The position numbers and the translations under genes are program-made. Source: Oegoconia quadripuncta (taxonomy: Eukaryota; Arthropoda; Insecta; Lepidoptera; Autostichidae). From it: 64,000 nt of DNA. The stretch is taken from NCBI GenBank assembly GCA_949316235.1, contig OX438745.1, forward strand, positions 6,949,001 to 7,013,000, given 5' to 3'. The stretch's first letter is position 1; the number at the start of each line of letters is the position of its first letter. Under the pieces are notes generated by a model. That model worked only from the letters and a program-made list of their open reading frames with translations. It ran no database searches and was not told the origin of the DNA. Positions 10,001 through 18,849 of the stretch are shown piece after piece.

Positions 10001-11250
10001 GTTAAAGCGGATGCATCGAAAACAGGCCTAAGTCTCGTAGTTAAACTACTGTCACGGATCACTACGTGGTGCGGAAGATAGTGGCCTCGCTCCGAATTAT
10101 CATTTATTACTTCTTCAATGATGCCACTATCCAGCCACTCATTGAAAATATCATCGTAATCCGAAAGTAATTTGAGCTTTTCTAGCTTTTTTGAAGTGGA
10201 TTCCAGACGTCTATACGCTACATCGCGGTTAGTCGAAAGTATATCCCCTGTCTCTTTCCACGGCAGCCTTACCTCATACCTCCCCTCATAGTTAACGTGA
10301 GTAGTTTCATTAAAAAATTGCTCTACCTCCTCTTCACGTCTCTTAATACTTTTAACACTAGCTTCATCTTTGATCCCTAACGTCTCCAAGTTCCACAAGT
10401 CATTTACGTCAAAGGAAATTTTGTTTATATTAGAATTAGGAAAGCAAGTATACATACCAACGGTTGGTCCCTGTACTGCCCATCCTAATTTTGTTTCTAC
10501 CGCTATCAAATTTCCACTTACGTGTACTGATCGTCCTGTGTACAATGAACCTAAAACATTAGAACCTATTAATAATGAAATCTCAGATGATTCATCAACA
10601 CAATCAGATAAAGTTATACCTTTCGCTTTCAGCTTAGATAGTAAATCACCAGGACCAACTTTGGGCAAGTCCTCGCATATTACCTTGCTTTCCAAAGCAT
10701 CTAATTGAAAATTAAATGCACCATCCAAACTCTGACAATTAAGAACAAACACTCTGTGGTTCTCCAATTTCGTTACAACACCTCCAAACAAGTTGTGGCG
10801 TAACTTTTCTTCATAGTCAGGCTCTATTTGTAAAAAATCAATTACATCCGACTTAATGAAAGAACGTTGAGCACCAGAGTCTAATAAAGCTCTCACCGAT
10901 ACAGTTTTTCCATTATGTACAACATTCAGCTTAACTGTCTGCAAAAGAACTGTACTGCTTGAGACAGCTTGTTTCATAACTGCTGGCTTATCCTCTTTCT
11001 TTTCTGCCTCAACAGATTTTACAACATCTGGGCACATTATTGGATAATGACCGCGAGCACACACTATGCATCTTATCATCTTCTTGCATCTATAGTATGT
11101 ATGCCCAACGATCAAGCATCGGAAACATGCCTTTTTCTCCTTCAAGCGCTGCTTTCGTTCCTCCAAAGACATTTTCATAGCGTTGTTACACTCTGAACTG
11201 GGATGCTGTTTATCACACCACACGCATAAGAATATTTTCAAATCTTTCAT
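7072..11250 (-). CDS. pol: BEL/Pao nucleocapsid-Pol polyprotein
   Basis: 1392 codons, uninterrupted. In order: three zinc knuckles (C9-C12-H16-C21; CFRCLIVGHTYYRC at 42-55; CIVCARGHYPIMC at 61-73); an aspartic protease with DSGA at 124-127; a reverse transcriptase with the YVDN box near residue 530 (YVDD is usual); RNase H around residue 700 (FSDASQSSYAG) with WSDSSIVIAW further on; an integrase with an HHCC zinc region near 985-1027, its first catalytic Asp in GTDLAGPIY near 1058, CDNGTNF near 1117 and WYERMVRS near 1160; and a C-terminal DUF5641-type segment (FWPLGVVVEVFPG, near 1295). The domain order with integrase last and no envelope gene fits the Pao/BEL superfamily. The start used is the first Met after an in-frame TAG at 11271-11269, so in the parent element this frame continued from Gag. 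Confidence 0.92.
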   Translation of the reverse strand: MKDLKIFLCVWCDKQHPSSECNNAMKMSLEERKQRLKEKKACFRCLIVGHTYYRCKKMIRCIVCARGHYPIMCPDVVKSVEAEKKEDKPAVMKQAVSSSTVLLQTVKLNVVHNGKTVSVRALLDSGAQRSFIKSDVIDFLQIEPDYEEKLRHNLFGGVVTKLENHRVFVLNCQSLDGAFNFQLDALESKVICEDLPKVGPGDLLSKLKAKGITLSDCVDESSEISLLIGSNVLGSLYTGRSVHVSGNLIAVETKLGWAVQGPTVGMYTCFPNSNINKISFDVNDLWNLETLGIKDEASVKSIKRREEEVEQFFNETTHVNYEGRYEVRLPWKETGDILSTNRDVAYRRLESTSKKLEKLKLLSDYDDIFNEWLDSGIIEEVINDNSERGHYLPHHVVIRDSSLTTRLRPVFDASALTKEGVSLNSCLEKGTNLISLIPPLLIDFRKGAIGITSDIKKAFLQISVHPNDRDFLKFLWWKDLSEADRVLKVFRHRRVVFGVSTSPFLLAATISYHLQKLEGETVEKLKRCFYVDNCVVSVNKVNDMERFITEAKDVMNKGKFELRCWVTGPVISDNQKQTTSVLGLTWDPKRDEMWCNAALSNSDGGKLTKRGLLSMAQSFFDPIGFLCPTTIVPKLLIQRCWERNLDWDSELPKDIQKVVGEWLQHIQAIKDCRIPRRISHASLERIDCHKTLHVFSDASQSSYAGCVFLRTECDGMVTVQLVLAKARVAPIKAVTVPRLELIAALMATRLASEVKAALQLDCKEYFWSDSSIVIAWINRINGLNVFVFNRVKEILSRSKGSDWHHVPGDMNPADLPSRGVHALQLLNSRWWEGPAWLRQPPDAWPCSKITPDEVEVNKEIKKSCLTIQTHVFSDKLIYFSKYSKIVRTVGWCLRFINNCQRNKQRRSDVLVGDEYIQAERVLCLVIQKENFKDLDALRKSTKLELFYDNIGLIRVKTRLTLSENSMNFIAPVLLPKYNTIVQRLVEQEHARLHAGTQTLICVLRENWWIIAVRGLVKRVVARCVKCMRFKAQACTVPPAPLPAGRVQCGDPFDVIGTDLAGPIYLKNNEKRWMVLFTCATYRALHLELVDTLSTEDFLLCLRRFIARRGRVKEIYCDNGTNFRGACNLLDAIDWSEIAERTSIEKIKWRFLPPQAPWWGGWYERMVRSIKDLLKRTLGKAALFEKELVTILYEVEATINSRPLTYIFDSTENLKPLTPAMFLQANCSDATDIEHVDSKVLSSRYRYIKQVSEDIKQRFRKEYLSMLTHRCARPAHGVNVGDMVLLGIDGVKRVFWPLGVVVEVFPGVDSEGRVAKIKLACGERIRPLQRLYPLELSSDTTLPVPQTFTSSRYDDDSSSTVVGPYKSHNLDQSSGTRTTRTGRPIKVPQRLDL

Positions 11251-11413
11251 CTCCGGGCTACTAATTCCCTACTTATTTGGTTTTTTTACTGTCTCTGCCA
11301 GGAAACTAGCAGTCGGAGCTACTGGTTTTGCATCTATTTTCGAGAAACCAGAACGTGAGAGCTGAATTGATTCTTCGGATTCAACTTCCCATTTTATAAA
11401 CTCAAGCAACTTT
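11251..11413 (-). pseudogene. truncated Gag of right Pao copy
   Basis: Closely matches left-copy gag 5701-5893 in the same frame but has a stop (TAG at 11271-11269) where the left copy has CAG. Similarity breaks off abruptly at caactttg/aaaaaaaa, so the first 300 or so Gag residues, the primer-binding site and the 5-prime LTR are missing. It lies directly upstream of pol in the same frame. Confidence 0.85.
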
Positions 11414-11535
11414 GAAAAAAAAAAAAACGAATAAAATAAAATTTAAATTAAATTTAAAATTAATTAATTAATTTATTTTTAAATTTATTTATTTTTTTTA
11501 AATTTCTTTTTTTTTTTTTTTGATTTGATTTCTTT
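11414..11535. repeat. A/T low-complexity block at Pao break
   Basis: About 120 bases made almost wholly of A and T (aaaaaaaaaaaacgaataaa ... aattaattaattaatttatt ... tttttttttttttttgattt). It occupies the place where the rest of gag and the 5-prime LTR should be. It could be a real deletion filler or an assembly artefact. Confidence 0.8.
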
Positions 11536-11592
11536 TCAACGGATAAACATACATAAATATTTATATAAACATCCAAGACTTTATTATTAATA
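11536..11592 (-). repeat. SINE-2, other half of the split copy
   Basis: caacggataaacatacataa and atatttatataaacatccaa continue the SINE-2 sequence that breaks off at 5170. The remaining head with the B-box region is not recognisable beyond about 11592. Confidence 0.75.
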
Positions 11593-11662
11593 TTAATTGT
11601 GAAATAGCCTAAACACTATTATTAGAGTATCTTATTTCTGAAATCACAGATTTTGAATAAAT

Positions 11663-11793
11663 ATGTATACCTACAGTTGTCGTGAAAATCGTCGACTTCT
11701 CAAAAAATGTCATCTCTCTATATGTAGAGACATTGAAATCACTTGACATTTTTTGAAAACTCGACGATTTTCACGACAACTGTAGGTATACAT
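11663..11793. mobile_element. short hairpin MITE
   Basis: Two arms of roughly 50 bases (11663-11714 and about 11744-11793) are near-perfect reverse complements: atgtatacctacagttgtcg at the left end pairs with its complement at the right end, and both arms contain cgtcga/tcgacg and aaaaaatgtca. Only about 30 bases separate the arms. No protein; probably a non-autonomous DNA element. Confidence 0.8.
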
Positions 11794-11835
11794 TTTTACA
11801 TCTTTCCATATTTCCATATTTACATTTACATATTT

Positions 11836-11900
11836 CCATCAGGTGAGATTGTGGTCAAACGCGAATCCAGTCAATCATTAAAAAAAAAAAAAAAAAATAC
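11836..11900 (-). repeat. repeat fragment with polyA ('gactggattcgcg' family)
   Basis: Reverse complement of the family seen at 23597-23720, 30498-30605 and 59033-59165 (gactggattcgcgtttgacc ... atctcacctgatgg). It ends in an 18-base A run on the plus strand. Confidence 0.55.
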
Positions 11901-12189
11901 CTTCTACTTATTATTATTCGGTTATTACTCGGTTACCTCATAAGATAACCGAGTTCGATGTATAGGAACACCCTTCTGGGGCAGCAGGCAACAGATCCCA
12001 CCTCCGCTCTCCTCCCACTGTAACTCCTGTAAGCTAGGATCAACAGTGGTACTCTGCGCGGTGCCTACTGAAGGTAGACGGTGCCCTGCGCGATTCTATT
12101 GCTACCTTAGCCCCAGGCTAATTAAAGAAAGAATTTAAAGGTGAAAAGTAGGAAAGAAAGAAAGCAAAGCAAAGAAAGAAGAAAGAAAG

Positions 12190-13000
12190 CAGGCAACAGT
12201 GTCAAGAGGTCGGACTTGCTAATCTTAGCTTCACGTTACCTCAGGGGGGCGCCTCCGCCGTAGTACATCAGCGGTCCAACACGGCTAGCGTTCTGGAGCC
12301 AAGACCTTTTACTTACACTTTTATAATATTTAAAATATAGTAATTATAATTTATTTTTATTCTCTACGTAACTGTATGCTATTTGGATAAAAAATCGAAA
12401 CAAAACCTTAATACAAATTGTCGTGTGATTCCCACGTCCTTTCAGAAATTGCAAAATAAATACCAATATACGTCTAAGTAAATTATTCAAACATGAACTC
12501 ATTTATTTCTTCTAAATTGTATTTGCTCAATTTTGTCTTTCCACAAGACTTGCCTATCTATACCTATAACGAACATGCCCCCTCCCTCCGGAAAGAGAGG
12601 GCAAAATAGGGAGGGACCGTAATAGCCCCGCAATTATCGCCCTATTAAGTAGTTCAGACCGCCATTAACTACGCTCCTGGGTCCTGCTGTGAACGTCGAT
12701 TTAATATAGGTACAGTTACCCGCATATCAGACGTAACACGCTCTTTGTATGAGCGCACTACCATACGGGGGCTCAGCTTTTACTGGTATTTTTACGCGTC
12801 GACTGTACCAATTTAGATATTTGGTATCGATATTGATTCTTATTCACTGTGCCGATCCTAGATCCAGATACATGAATAGATAGAGCTCTCTTCTAATGGG
12901 AGATAAAAGTTAATCATCATCGTATGAGCCATGATACGACCTTGTAGGGTGGGCGTCCCATGCTGCGCTTTCCGGTGAGTGGTGTTCACTCTAGTCTAGT
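12190..13000. other. no gene recognised
   Basis: Anonymous sequence. A short C/G-rich patch at 12572-12620 (cccctccctccgg...) stands out in base composition, but no frame or motif is interpretable. Confidence 0.4.
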
Positions 13001-13002
13001 CA

Positions 13003-13349
13003 CCGCCTCCGTGGCTCAATGTAAACAACATTGGGTTTACGATTCGGAGGTCGCGGGTTCGATCCCCAGCGTGGTACATGTTTAAGTACTCGATTTGGTT
13101 GGTGGTGGAGCATTTTAAATGTCCGCCTGGCTAGCTACCACCATCTTATCTAAATCTGCTGCCAAGCAGCAATTTTAATAGCATTGTTGTGTTCCGGTCG
13201 TCAGAGATAAGATAGCCAGCCAGCCAGCCAGTGTGTTGGGGTTTCCGGGGCAGTACGCTTCCACCTTCGATCTCATTTTCACTTAAGATCAGGTGTGATT
13301 GAGGTCAAGTACCAATCCGTTGTGCATAAAAAAAAAGAAAAAAAAAAGA
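13003..13349 (+). repeat. SINE-1 (tRNA-headed), full-length copy
   Basis: Begins ccgcctccgtggctcaatg and has a canonical pol III B box (ggttcgatccc, 13056-13066) with an A-box-like region (tggctcaatg) before it. A roughly 250-base body follows and ends gttgtgcataaaaaaaaa. Near-full copies lie at 42319-42648 and 63033-63360, and minus-strand copies at 54617-54900, 57984-58228 and 60428-60742. The shared head, body and A-tail define one retroposed SINE family of about 330 bp. This copy has a duplicated ccagccagccag stretch. Confidence 0.9.
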
Positions 13350-14800
13350 TTTCCATTTAGTCCCCAACGGCCATCAGACCTCCGCGCTAAAGTTAAATAA
13401 TAATCATGTATCACTTAAGTTAATAAGATTGATTCACTCTATACTATTTGTTACAGTCTATGTGAGACTTTTTGTAGGTCCGACAATCTCTGATTTTTTC
13501 GCTGGCATTTATCACCGATATTTTTAACGACATTTTCTTGGACGTGTGTGTTTCAATATTGCAATTACTAGCGTGCAGAGCTTTTTGTCACAGGGTCGGC
13601 AGAATGATAAAATGATAAAATTAGCTATTAATTGAGAAAAAATACAACTATAAAATAATAACTTACTCTTATATAGCAATACTTGCAACGTTTAGAATAC
13701 TTCTGTTCACGTCAGTGAATCAGTTATCTTGCCAATGCATTTCGAGGAAAAAGCTTACAAGCTGCTAGCGTAGGCACTGCCTTTTTGCCTGTATAGAGGG
13801 CACGCCACAATTCGTAGATTTCATATTTTCAGACAAAAAATCGGTCACCGTTTGTCGGACGAAAGTTTCGGTCTTTTTCATTGCCCCTTTCATCTCGCCA
13901 AGCAATAATACCCGCATCGTTTTATTTTATTAAAAAATATGAGCGAACCAGTGAAATTACTAATATACTTTCGAGTTCTCAGCGGTATAATCACACTTAT
14001 ACATAAACAGTTATAAAACTATACTACTGGACGTAATCTTCTCCTATAAAGCGATTCCCTACATACATGGAAGGATTTGCTCTAATCGCCACGATGGGCA
14101 GACAAGTTAGCGACCGCAGATATTTCTTGGGAACTCTGCATCAATGATGCTGCTATACTCTCATGATCGTTTATTAGCTTTTTACGACACCCACGGGAGG
14201 AGACAGGTTGGTTCTATTCGTACCGGGAACGATACGACCAAGTCTTTCACTTTCACACACTCTACATATTTTACTAGTGAATAACCAATAAAAAAAAATC
14301 ATGAATATTCTAAGAAGTTGCCAGACGGACAGACGCCTTTCAAGTACTATTTTATACCGCATATAGTATAGGTGTAGCATTTGATTCTATAAAGAACAAA
14401 AAAAAGATGAGAGTATGCAAATAATGATTCCAAATATTTAGCACACAAATCCTTCATTTGCTGCAGAATTCTAAGCTCTATCTGTACAGATTTAAACTAT
14501 CGATTGCCATTTTAAGTCCGAAGTTATGTTACGTTTTCAATCGAGCGGTAGTAGTCCATTGTTGTAACTTCATTTGCTTTTGCAGTCGTTATTTTTTTAT
14601 ACGTTTTCGAATATTGATTTAAAGTGGCTCGTAAGTAGGAATCTGAAGAATTTTTACGATTCGAATCGGAACAATGAAAATGGCGCGTACTTTAAAAGAT
14701 TATTTGTTTCAATAAACTTTAAACCCGCCAATGAAATTGTTCAACCGATCAGTGAACATGTATAGCAGCAGTAGATGTATTAGGTAATCTTAGTAATCGG
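13350..14800. other. no gene recognised
   Basis: AT-rich; frames up to 68 codons with no motif. The start of a repeat shared with 59465-59600 lies just beyond. Confidence 0.4.
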
Positions 14801-14817
14801 ACTACTACTACTACTAA

Positions 14818-14950
14818 TGATTTGCGCAATAAACGTTTATGTCGTGCGAGATAATATTTATACTGCTCATTCGCTCGGACGAAATATACAACTATTCCAC
14901 TCTCACTCCTACGTCGTGCGCGTCAAACGATGTTATGGTACGAGGGTTGG
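14818..14950 (+). repeat. dispersed repeat shared with 59465-59600
   Basis: The words ataaacgtttatgtcg, gcgagataatattt, tgctcattcg and acgaaatatacaactat occur in the same order and spacing at 59465-59550. The cgcgataaacgtttatgtcgcg core at the second copy is itself palindromic. Probably a non-autonomous DNA element; ends not determined. Confidence 0.6.
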
Positions 14951-15010
14951 TTTGCTTTACTTACTCTCACTTGACTTGACTGGCCTTTATTTACACTCGA
15001 CGTAAAAGAT

Positions 15011-15081
15011 ACTGGTGACCCATGAGCTGGCTGTTTCTTCGCGAATCCAGCGAGGAAACAGCCAGCTCTCGGGTCACCAGT
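15011..15081. mobile_element. hairpin, 26-base arms
   Basis: actggtgacccatgagctgg... at 15011-15036 pairs with ...ccagctctcgggtcaccagt at 15056-15081, with only two mismatches and a 19-base loop containing gcgaatccagcga. The strong stem-loop may be a miniature element or an inverted-repeat relic. It lies just left of anonymous DNA, with no linked gene. Confidence 0.8.
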
Positions 15082-15689
15082 GACATCGACTAAGCGCTTT
15101 GAAATATAAAAGAAAAATTGAAGAACGCCCGGCCCCCACGCAGCTAAGGATAAAAGAAATATACAGAAATGCACCCGTGTCATGGGAACGTCCAAATCTA
15201 AAGATGTTTTTTGATGGAAAGTCCCTTAGTCATTTTTTTACGTTTATATTTAATAGCACTAAAATTTGGCTTAAGGTTTGACAATTGAACGTTAATATCT
15301 GGAGCTGCATCCAGTCTATTCTGACTTCATAAGCACCAAAACATTTGTATTTATTTTCCATTAGGTGCACAACACAAAACAATATGAAATTTTCCACATA
15401 CAATATTTATATTGTTATTTTAATGGGGAGACTACATTAGCGGTGGGTCCCCGCTGGGCTGGAAATACGTCCCGATTGGACCCCCGTGGTCAGAAATCAC
15501 TACCACATTATCTTTATTGCGCCAATATCGACCCCACTGTGTAATTTGCAACAAAAACCGTTGATAACAAAAATATGTTCCGGATAATGATTTTTGTATT
15601 GAGAAATGAGAGGACAACGTATAATTACTATGCAGTTGTTTTGCATTCTCTCCATATTCATGAAGATAATTGATACCGAATTCAAATAA

Positions 15690-15770
15690 ATAATATTAAA
15701 TAAATAAATAAATATCCTTGGACATACACACACCGTCATCTACTTCCACACCAAGCAACTAGGCTTGTAT
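15690..15770 (-). repeat. SINE-2 variant tail fragment
   Basis: aaataaatatccttggacatacacacaccg plus catctacttccacaccaagc matches in reverse the 3-prime part of the SINE-2 copy at 45035-45300. Confidence 0.5.
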
Positions 15771-16114
15771 TATGGAGCCGGGAGCTATCTGCATCCAGCG
15801 ACCAAACGCTGCTAGCGTTTTGGGTACCTTGCCATGCGGTCCCAATTTTTTAGTAAGAATTCATTAAATAATGTGAATAATGAATTAAAAATAGGTACCT
15901 CATAAAGTGATTTTTAAAATTAGTGCATGCTACTCTCTCATGTTGATGTGCCTTCATAAGGTCCTGATACAGTACACCTTAATATCATCAAAACAAAACA
16001 TAAGGAATGCAATAAATGATTTGAATTTGAGCCCTCATTTTGCTGGAGTCAGTTTGTTTCAGCTAAGAGTTGCAAGTGACGTACATACATAATGTAAATA
16101 CAACGTAAATATAA

Positions 16115-16312
16115 ATATTTCAGACACTTACACTAATCATCTAGTCCCAAACTAAGCAAAGCTTGTACTATGGATACTGACAACGGATAAACAAACATAA
16201 ATATTTATATAAACATCTATGACTCGGGAATAAATTATATACATATGAATTCAAACATTTACCCCTCGCGGGATTTGAACTCGCATGCGTTGGTTGCGTG
16301 GACAGAGTAGGA
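16115..16312 (-). repeat. SINE-2 (tRNA-headed), near full length
   Basis: Read on the minus strand: a B-box-like gagttcaaatcccgcgag, then aatgtttgaattc, atgactcgg-type and atccatagtacaagctttgc blocks, and tggacttagtgtaagtgtc at the end. The B box (GTTCAAATC) identifies a tRNA-derived head. Other copies are at 38638-38836 (minus) and 42835-43035, 43325-43512, 45035-45300 and 48560-48745 (plus). Confidence 0.8.
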
Positions 16313-17774
16313 AATATAATTATTAAAATATACAATTTATGATTTCAAGGCGAAATCTCTATAACACACAGTTGAAAATATATCTCATACATTTTTTTTA
16401 TTTGCTTAATAAAATTTATTTATGATTCATTTGATTGGTATTGTTATTTTGTAATCTCACATTTTGCTATTCACACCAAATCCTATAGTGAAGCGATAAC
16501 CGGCATTTGCAGGTTTGTAAGTTCAAGATCGACATACAGAAAATCCACCCTAATAAATGGCAAAATTCCAATGATGGGCACCAACACGGAGACATCACTT
16601 TATGGAATAAGTCTGCTATTGTACTTAATTTAAAGTTCAAATTATTGCAAGTAAATTTTATGAAGTACCATAAAGCGTTTATAAACAAAGAATTAAGAAT
16701 TTTATTGTGATTTATAAATAATACTAATTGTATTACGATGCGGACTCCAACTGTTGCGTTTGTAGCAGGAGTTATATAAAAAAAAAAAGGGTGATAGAGA
16801 CGTCAACTTTATTATTCATTTAATACACCTTCATCTTACCGTGATTGTTTTGTCATTTGCCATCTCTTCTAAGTATCAAGCTACAACAACTAATTTGGAA
16901 AATTGTGATAGATAAACTATTAACTAGCTTACCTAATGATCACAGTAAAGAAACGGAAGTTCATTGTGACATGCTGGAACACAAATAAGCTGGCAGAATT
17001 AAATACGGGCACGAGCTAGTAAAATTGCAGATGATGACAATAAGAATTGTGTAAAGCATCGATGATGAAAATACAAAATACATAATAGCAATACAAAAAT
17101 ATCTAAATTCAAAATTGCTACACGAAAAATTGCCTCACTACCGATCACTGTAACGACTGCACAATATTTTATTAACCCCTCATCAATGCCCCACAATAAC
17201 AGTTTAATAGATACCAACTTATCTCCTCAAACGCAACTATAAAATCACACCTCGAAACACAAATCTCTTCTATTTTCTACCTTGAATCTAGGCACTAAGA
17301 TATTGTCGAAAGAATAGAATAGAACTATTAAAGTGGTTTTACTATAAAGAGTCATATCATTGTCATATTTGAATCGCGTGCCGTGATTCGGCAGATTCGA
17401 TCAAAGAATCGACGGACCACCACTGAGCCTCAGTTCTGTGAAGAATTATCGATAAGATGGTGGATTGTATGGTAAATATCGATACAAAATTAAATTAGCC
17501 TTTAGGATCTTTCCTTTACAATGGAAATGTTTTTTGTTATTTCTGTGATAATTTGCTAATTTACCTAATTTCTGCTATGAGAACCACATTTTAAAATTAT
17601 CTGTTGGTTAGTCAAAAGGGAAATCTACTCGAGCAAGCCACCTTCGGACATAGTGCTGTAGCTTCCAAAAACAATCATAATTAAATATAAGTGTATCTAG
17701 ACTGACGGCACCTTTGGTGGTAGGCTAGACCTAGGAGAATTCGTTTATTTAATTTTTTATATAAATAAAATTTT

Positions 17775-18185
17775 GTCACCATATATGCATTTGAGTGTTG
17801 GGCAATGTAAGAGACGGATGAAAGTAGAATGCATGTGGCAAAGATGAGAATGCTAAGATGGATGGGTTGTGAGACTGGAATTGGAAAAGATCGGAAATGA
17901 GTATATCAAAGGAAGTCTGGAAGTGGCACCAATAACAGAAAAGTTGAGGAATAGGTTTGGCCACAATATAAGGAGGGATGAAAGGCACGTAAAGAAGAGT
18001 GCTAAATATGAATGTGGTGGGATACAGAGGTAGAGAAAGACTGAAGAATGTGTGGGTAGACTACGTAAGGAATTATATGTGTGTGAAAGGGGTGAGTACG
18101 GAGATGACGGCTGATAGAAGAAAGTGGAAGAGGAAGACATGTTGTGCCGGACCTCTAGAGTGGGATAAGGGCAGGACAATGATTA
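17775..18185 (+). pseudogene. RTE-type LINE reverse-transcriptase C-terminus, degraded
   Basis: Conceptual reading in shifting frames gives the words ECMWQ, RMLRW-like (agaatgctaagatgg), EYIKGSLEVAPITEKLR, FGHNIRRDERHVKKSA and a basic tail with RKWKRK. These match in order the conserved end of the reverse-transcriptase ORF of RTE/Jockey-group LINEs in Lepidoptera (consensus ...IRGS..VAPI..K...NRL.W.GHV.RR.E..). Several frameshifts break it. It is a dead retrotransposon piece, not a host gene; the adjacent segment 18230-18725 is a different LINE on the other strand. Confidence 0.8.
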
Positions 18186-18229
18186 TGATATAAATGAAAT
18201 TTTGTATATCTTCCGGAATGTGAATATAA

Positions 18230-18725
18230 ATGCTTAGCTAAAATGCTCTTTAAATACATTATTGACCTTAAGCAGTCTAGTTGAATAAACATCAAGTTTA
18301 GTTTTAATTCTAGTGTTCATAAGATAATTAGCTCTCTAACATGTCGAATTACCCGTATTGCATATTGTAGCAGTAAAGAATGTTTAATAATTTCTAGATT
18401 TGTGGTCTCCATTGTAGCTTAAAATCTAGAGTATTACCTAAAAACATAGTTGTATCTATAGGGCCCTGCCATTCATTTTTCATAACAACGTTAGTCGCGA
18501 CCGGCCTAATATTTGGTAGTAAAAATTTAATGCATTTAATTTTCTTTTCATTCAAAACTACAAGAAAGCAAGAAAACTTTATTTAAACCCGTCTCGTCAA
18601 TAAAATGAGTAACGTCAACAACAAAGAAAGGTTAGTCACTTATATACCCCAGAAACAAGAAGGGTCCTAGTATCGATCCTTGGGGAACTCCCAAGCTAAC
18701 CTAATGACCAACAAAACCGATGGTG
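18230..18725 (-). pseudogene. Jockey/CR1-like LINE reverse transcriptase fragment
   Basis: On the minus strand the order is: GVPQGSILGPFLFLGYISD (18650-18710), the standard RT block B; a damaged catalytic block; then EKKIKCIKFLLPNIRPV and TTMFLGNTLDFKLQWRPQI (18410-18550), the block following the catalytic site; then a tail resembling LLQYAIRVIRHV. This is the central and C-terminal part of an RT domain from a Jockey- or CR1-like LINE. Stops and a frameshift lie between the blocks and the YADD region is not readable. Confidence 0.8.
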
Positions 18726-18849
18726 ACGATTTTTAACCGAATTCAATCAAAAATCATGATTAGTTCGTAAATCTTGGTAGCTATGACCAATCGAAATCAT
18801 TTAAGTATTTTATCGATATCGATAGCCTAATCCACACATCACCAGCGGT

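Noticed and set aside
7655..10708. Plus-strand frames over the Pao pol region (e.g. 7655-7909, 8822-9094, 10370-10708)
   Set aside because: They are antisense shadows of the 1392-codon minus-strand pol and show no family motifs.
5700..11250. An endogenous retrovirus with an envelope gene
   Set aside because: After integrase and the C-terminal domain, pol ends 28 bases before the LTR, so there is no room for an env gene; it is a plain BEL/Pao retrotransposon.
13003..13090. A genuine tRNA gene at the SINE-1 head
   Set aside because: The B box is good, but the sequence recurs many times with the same 330-bp body and A-tail, and no acceptor-stem pairing is evident.
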